From assembly GCF_000301075.1 (NCBI RefSeq), contig NZ_JH932293.1:668344-732343 (forward strand): a stretch of DNA of 64,000 nucleotides, in the 5' to 3' direction. Each line of letters starts with the position of its first letter. The stretch's first letter is position 1. Origin of the DNA: Bergeyella zoohelcum ATCC 43767. Its GTDB lineage: Bacteria; Bacteroidota; Bacteroidia; Flavobacteriales; Weeksellaceae. The notes under the pieces were generated by a model. The model did not search any database and was not told the origin of the DNA. It saw only the letters and a program-made list of their open reading frames with translations. Shown in pieces: positions 60,655-64,000 of the stretch. Position numbers and translations under genes: made by a program.

Positions 60655-60662
60655 TATATTTG
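60655..60662 (+). promoter_or_regulatory. -7 box TATATTTG for PASTA gene
   Basis: Exact TAnnTTTG, 26 bp before ATG 60688. Confidence 0.55.
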
Positions 60663-60687
60663 CTCTCAATAAAATCATTGAATTATA

Positions 60688-61803
60688 ATGAAATCATTAT
60701 TCAACTGGCGAGTGCTACTGAATTTGGTCATCGCAATAGGTGTTTTTGTGGGAGGTGTTTATCTTGTTTTTAATTGGTTAAAGGTATATACCAATCATGG
60801 AAAAGAAGTGGCTGTACCCAATGTAGTGAATCACTCTATGCATCAAGCGATTCAGTCTCTGGACGAAATAGGGCTAGAATACGAAGTGGATAGTGCACAG
60901 TATGACCCTAAATATAAGCCTTTTCAGGTGCTAGGAGTCTTCCCAAGACCTGGCTCTAAAGTAAAAGAAGGGAGAACCATTACACTGAAAGTAAACCCGA
61001 GAACTTGGGCGAAAGTTACCGTACCTGAAATTCTAGATAAATACAAAGGTTTGGCATTTAGGAGATTGGCTCAAGTGGGACTGAAAGTGGGAGATACGCT
61101 CTATGAACCGAATATCCAAAGGGATGCAGTAATTAGGCTCCTTCATAATGGTAATGAAATAAAACCAGGTGTTCAGTTGCCAAGATTTTCTGTTATTGAT
61201 TTGGTTATAGGGATGGGACCGAAAAGGGATATTCCTGTGCCTAATTTAGTGGGATTGTCCATTGGTGAAGCGAAACTCATTGTTCAGCAAAACTTGTTTG
61301 AAATAGGGCTGTTAGATTATGAAGGAGGACAGGCAGATGATAATGCCATCATTTATTTCCAAGACCCTGCTCCAGGCTCCTTCAGAGATCAAGGAATGCA
61401 AATTGACCTTTGGGCGTCTAAAAAACCGATTTCTGCTTTGCAAGGTAAAATAGAAGAACTGAACTCTATCTATAGAGTTAAGATTTTTGATACTGCACCT
61501 GTAAATTCCTATGATGAACTTCCTGCGTATCCATCGCCTAATTTTGATGACGAAGGAGAGGGAGTATTGCCACCTGTTCCGTCAGGAGAAACCAGAACCA
61601 CAGAAACTAAGTCAGAGACTAAGCCGAAAGTAGAAACAAAGCCTAAAACCGATACGAAATCTTCCACTGAAAGATCTCAGGCTAAGTCAGAATCGAATAA
61701 ACCTACCCCTGCGAAGCCTTCTTCAGGAAATGCAACATCTAAACTGAAAGGAGAACCTCAAAAACCTGCGGAAAAGCCCAAAGCTAAGGTGGTGATAGAG
61801 TAG
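60688..61803 (+). CDS. PASTA-domain membrane protein
   Basis: A 371-residue protein: N-terminal membrane helix (LLNLVIAIGVFVGGVYLVF), then three PASTA domains starting at VAVPNVVNHSMHQAIQSLDE, VTVPEILDKYKGLAFRRL and IPVPNLVGLSIGEAKLIVQ, each ending in a GxxV/I strand. PASTA domains bind uncrosslinked peptidoglycan or muropeptides. The last about 100 residues are a Lys/Thr/Ser/Pro tail. It has no kinase domain, unlike PrkC/PknB. It precedes a Crp-like regulator by 2 bp. Confidence 0.9.
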   Translation: MKSLFNWRVLLNLVIAIGVFVGGVYLVFNWLKVYTNHGKEVAVPNVVNHSMHQAIQSLDEIGLEYEVDSAQYDPKYKPFQVLGVFPRPGSKVKEGRTITLKVNPRTWAKVTVPEILDKYKGLAFRRLAQVGLKVGDTLYEPNIQRDAVIRLLHNGNEIKPGVQLPRFSVIDLVIGMGPKRDIPVPNLVGLSIGEAKLIVQQNLFEIGLLDYEGGQADDNAIIYFQDPAPGSFRDQGMQIDLWASKKPISALQGKIEELNSIYRVKIFDTAPVNSYDELPAYPSPNFDDEGEGVLPPVPSGETRTTETKSETKPKVETKPKTDTKSSTERSQAKSESNKPTPAKPSSGNATSKLKGEPQKPAEKPKAKVVIE

Positions 61804-61805
61804 TT

Positions 61806-62393
61806 ATGTATCATGGTTTACTTATAGACTTTGTTCGGTCACTTGTACAGATGACTGCTGAGGAAGAAGAGGAAATCATCCGTAGATTTCATCTCCAAGC
61901 CAGCCGAACTGATGAAAACCTTGTATCGGCGGGGGAGACTTGTGATAAAATTTTCTTCATTTGCGAAGGAATGCTCAGAAACTTTTACCTTAACGAACAG
62001 GGTGCAGAAATCACGAGATTATTATCTTCCGAGGGAGAGTTTTGTAGTAATCTCCATTCTTTTACTACGCTTTCTGAAAATGATGAGTATATACAGTGTC
62101 TGGAAGATAGTGTAGTATTATGGATCAGTCATGAAGATTTTTATTATTTGGTAGAAAATTTAGACGGCGTTAGGCGTATATACATTAAGATTTTAGAAAA
62201 ATTTCAAGCCTTTCATATTAAGCGATTTCAGTTTCTTACAACCATGTCTCCCTTGGAAAAATTAATTTTCTTTAAGGAACGCTATCCTCAATATTATGAG
62301 CGAATAAGCAATAAAGTACTGGCATCATTTCTTAATATGACCCCTGAAACTTGTTCTCGAACCAAGAAAAAATTAAAAACACAGAAGCATTGA
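61806..62393 (+). CDS. Crp/Fnr-family regulator
   Basis: A 195-residue protein with a cyclic-nucleotide-binding-like domain (LVSAGETCDKIFFICEGMLR, ITRLLSSEGEFCSNLHSF) and a C-terminal segment SNKVLASFLNMTPETCSRTK that fits the DNA-recognition helix of Crp/Fnr proteins. No Fe-S Cys cluster like FNR is seen. The effector is unknown. It is probably co-transcribed with the PASTA gene (2 bp gap). The terminator stem overlaps its stop codon. Confidence 0.85.
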   Translation: MYHGLLIDFVRSLVQMTAEEEEEIIRRFHLQASRTDENLVSAGETCDKIFFICEGMLRNFYLNEQGAEITRLLSSEGEFCSNLHSFTTLSENDEYIQCLEDSVVLWISHEDFYYLVENLDGVRRIYIKILEKFQAFHIKRFQFLTTMSPLEKLIFFKERYPQYYERISNKVLASFLNMTPETCSRTKKKLKTQKH

Positions 62394-62415
62394 TAGTATT
62401 CAATGCTTTTTTTTA
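62386..62415 (+). terminator. Terminator after the Crp-like gene
   Basis: Stem AGCATTGA/TCAATGCT with a 6-nt loop and T8; the stop codon TGA lies in the left arm. Confidence 0.85.
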
Positions 62416-62467
62416 TATCTATTTGTTCGGATTGATTGAAATCAATGTTTTTCTTTCAAAAGTATGA

Positions 62468-62475
62468 TAACTTTG
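62468..62475 (+). promoter_or_regulatory. -7 box TAACTTTG for the barrel protein
   Basis: Exact TAnnTTTG, with a leader of about 32 nt to ATG 62513. Confidence 0.55.
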
Positions 62476-62512
62476 TTACCGGTAAATGTTAGTTTCTATA
62501 AAAAATATAATT

Positions 62513-63166
62513 ATGAAAAACCTATTTTTAATACTTATTATTGGCTTGGCTTCTGTCTCTGTCAGTGGACAATCAGAAAGATTAAATAACAAAGGTAATT
62601 TTTTTATAGGTGCAGAGTTGGGTGGTAATATTATCCATCACCCAAATGTTATTCACTCTCAGTTTGGAATATCTGGGGAATATTATTTTGCCAGAAAATG
62701 GAGTATCTCTGCTAAAATAAAATATCATAAAGCCAATTTATATTATTATTGGCCAGAGTACAAACCTTCTTGTGGTTTTGGTGGTTTTCTTTGTGGCGGT
62801 TGGGATGAAAAGTTAGCCCATTTTGAATCTTATAATATCGTTATTCCTTTCAATATGAAATGGGATTATAAGATTGTTGAAAATCTTTACGGATACATTA
62901 GCGGAGGAGCCTTCCTTAACATTGAAACAAAATCATATTATAATGTAACGGATAATTTGGAATTTACCCATCATCCCATCTATCTTTCTATGAATTTAGG
63001 CATTGGGTTGGGGTATCAGTTCAAAAATAATGATGCCATTTATATAGATTATAATTTCTATCGTGGAGGAGATCTGATTAAGGTGAATACTTTTTTGGGA
63101 GATAAATATCATTATCCTAATAACACGCACATTAGTATCGGGTATCGTATGAATTTGAGTAAATAA
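62513..63166 (+). CDS. Outer-membrane beta-barrel protein
   Basis: A 217-residue protein with a signal peptide (KNLFLILIIGLASVSVSGQ) and alternating hydrophobic strands typical of an eight-stranded barrel: NFFIGAELGGNI, GISGEYYFARKWSISAKIKY, YIDYNFYRGG, with the last strand HISIGYRMNLSK. A four-Cys insert (CGFGGFLCGGW) lies in a loop. No specific family is recognised. ATG 62513 is chosen because the nine codons upstream precede the signal peptide. Confidence 0.8.
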   Translation: MKNLFLILIIGLASVSVSGQSERLNNKGNFFIGAELGGNIIHHPNVIHSQFGISGEYYFARKWSISAKIKYHKANLYYYWPEYKPSCGFGGFLCGGWDEKLAHFESYNIVIPFNMKWDYKIVENLYGYISGGAFLNIETKSYYNVTDNLEFTHHPIYLSMNLGIGLGYQFKNNDAIYIDYNFYRGGDLIKVNTFLGDKYHYPNNTHISIGYRMNLSK

Positions 63167-63252
63167 TTATTTATCCTTGTTTTATTAAAGGGTACAATGG
63201 TCGTGAAACAGATTCAACCAAATATAATGTCTAATAAAAAATAGTAAATAAA

Positions 63253-63852
63253 ATGAAAAAAATCCTTTTAGCACTTACCATTGGCTTAGCCGCGATGGGG
63301 TGCAGAGACAGAGAAAAAGAAGCACAAGACCAATTACCGCCTATTACCCAAACAGGGGCAAATACGGCGGGATGTTTGGTAAATGGAAAAGTATTGATTC
63401 CTAAAAATGGTTCTCAAAATTTTGGAGGTCCTCCTGCTTATGGGTTAAAAATGGGTGTAGGAAATGGTTTTCATCCGCCAAATATAGGTGATGATTATAT
63501 TTATTTCATGATCACAAATTATATTAGTACAGAGGTTGGTCAGTTATATATTTACATGCCTAATTTAAGTAATGGTGTAGGTAAGTATATGGTGGAACAA
63601 TCTGATGGAAAATATTTTCCAGAAGGTCCCAATAATCCACATATGATATATAGTCTGAAAAATAATAATAAGTATAAAGTATATTATTCGTCTTCTAATA
63701 GTGGAGAAATTGATATTACTAGATTTGACTATCATAAAGGTGTGTATTCTGCTATTTTTTCTGCCGAATTATATAATAGAGATAATGTGGATGATAAAAT
63801 ATTTATAACCGAAGGAAGATTAGATATTAAAGTAGCAACATTAAATAAATAA
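63253..63852 (+). CDS. Lipoprotein of unknown function
   Basis: A 199-residue lipoprotein: signal peptide KKILLALTIGLAAMGC with the lipid-bearing Cys at 17, then an acidic/polar linker (REKEAQDQLPP). The mature part is beta-rich and Asn/Tyr-rich, with GCLVNGKVLIPKNGSQNFGG, a common opening in flavobacterial lipoproteins resembling DUF6252. Surface location is probable. It precedes another secreted protein by 4 bp, so an operon is likely. Confidence 0.75.
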   Translation: MKKILLALTIGLAAMGCRDREKEAQDQLPPITQTGANTAGCLVNGKVLIPKNGSQNFGGPPAYGLKMGVGNGFHPPNIGDDYIYFMITNYISTEVGQLYIYMPNLSNGVGKYMVEQSDGKYFPEGPNNPHMIYSLKNNNKYKVYYSSSNSGEIDITRFDYHKGVYSAIFSAELYNRDNVDDKIFITEGRLDIKVATLNK

Positions 63853-63856
63853 AACA

Positions 63857-64000
63857 ATGAACAAAATTACAACACTGCTAATTCTAGCACTTATATGTAT
63901 TGGAGGTATATTAAACGCCCAAGAGCGTACCTATACCGAAAAGATGGATAACCTAATGCAATATGTGGATAAAAGTAAAATGACTACGCCTATTTTGTAT
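63857..64000 (+). CDS. Secreted protein, truncated by window end
   Basis: 48 codons are seen: a signal peptide (NKITTLLILALICIGGILNAQ) and the start of a mature protein (ERTYTEKMDNLMQYVDKSKM). Too little remains to assign a family. It begins 4 bp after the preceding lipoprotein gene. Confidence 0.75.
   Translation, partial: MNKITTLLILALICIGGILNAQERTYTEKMDNLMQYVDKSKMTTPILY

Noticed and set aside
60409-60678. 90-codon N-terminal extension of the AddA-type helicase
   Set aside because: The extension is a translation of tRNA-Cys and its terminator. The protein clearly begins MKNAYKAITASAGSGKT at 60408.

Overview
The window looks like a chromosome segment of a low-GC member of the Bacteroidota, most likely order Flavobacteriales and family Weeksellaceae (Riemerella/Bergeyella/Chryseobacterium relatives). 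The reasons are a GLPGLI-family protein, a TonB-dependent receptor, DUF4295 and DUF4296 genes, FtsZ with a long tail, secreted fibre proteins typical of flavobacteria, and about twenty promoters of the Bacteroidota type (-7 box TAnnTTTG) with almost no Shine-Dalgarno sequences. I cannot name the species from sequence alone.

Layout. 1-479 is the end of an IS copy. 0.5-14.2 kb is housekeeping: uspA, a split YeeE/YedE sulfur permease, recJ, nadD, a DUF3817-like protein, a phospholipid operon (LUD protein-cdsA-psd), rsfS-ftsH, birA, an LptF/G-type permease, tgt, a DUF4296 lipoprotein and a dolichol-phosphate-mannose-synthase-like glycosyltransferase. 14.3-17.1 kb holds a secreted fibre protein with YadA-head-like repeats, an internally deleted IS5-type relic and dispersed repeats. 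17.1-20 kb has folC, two identical tRNA-Val genes, queD and an lpxH-like gene. 20-26 kb has IS copy 2, the rpmB-rpmG-DUF4295 operon, lnt, two family-2 glycosyltransferases and recR. 26.1-26.6 kb is a repeat-rich gap. 26.7-28.8 kb is rplKAJL standing alone, without secE-nusG before it or rpoBC after it. 28.9-36.4 kb has comF, a helix-hairpin-helix protein, a HepT/MntA toxin-antitoxin pair and the end of the division cluster (murC-ftsQ-ftsA-ftsZ). 36.5-43.7 kb has IS copies 3 and 4 around a Cys-rich microprotein-ferritin pair, a POT peptide transporter, a complete IS5-type element, a thioredoxin-like protein and a SIMPL protein. 43.7-50.3 kb has a response regulator/PAS histidine kinase pair and a cluster of two paralogous DUF6624-like lipoproteins, a GLPGLI protein and an alpha/beta hydrolase. 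50.3-52.8 kb has a promoter, a 26-unit CA repeat and a second secreted fibre protein. 52.9-64 kb has a TonB receptor, an AIM24/TIGR00266 protein, a Tyr-rich secreted protein, an AddA-type helicase-nuclease, tRNA-Cys, a PASTA protein, a Crp-like regulator and three secreted proteins, the last cut by the window end.

Most striking observations. (1) Four nearly identical copies of a 1.32-kb IS are present. Three sit exactly in the U-tract of a Rho-independent terminator, with 8-bp target duplications visible for the three complete copies, and the element carries its own strong hairpin terminator in a 240-bp non-coding tail. (2) A (CA)26 tract lies inside a tiny ORF that starts 8 nt after a promoter box, upstream of a surface-protein gene, which is the layout expected of a slippage switch. 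(3) A 52-residue Cys/Lys-rich protein, too short for ordinary gene calling, sits 12 bp upstream of ferritin under its own promoter. (4) Tgt lacks the three zinc-binding cysteines. (5) Two normally conserved clusters (secE-nusG-rplKAJL-rpoBC and dcw) are broken within 10 kb of each other, next to REP-like palindromes and ISs.
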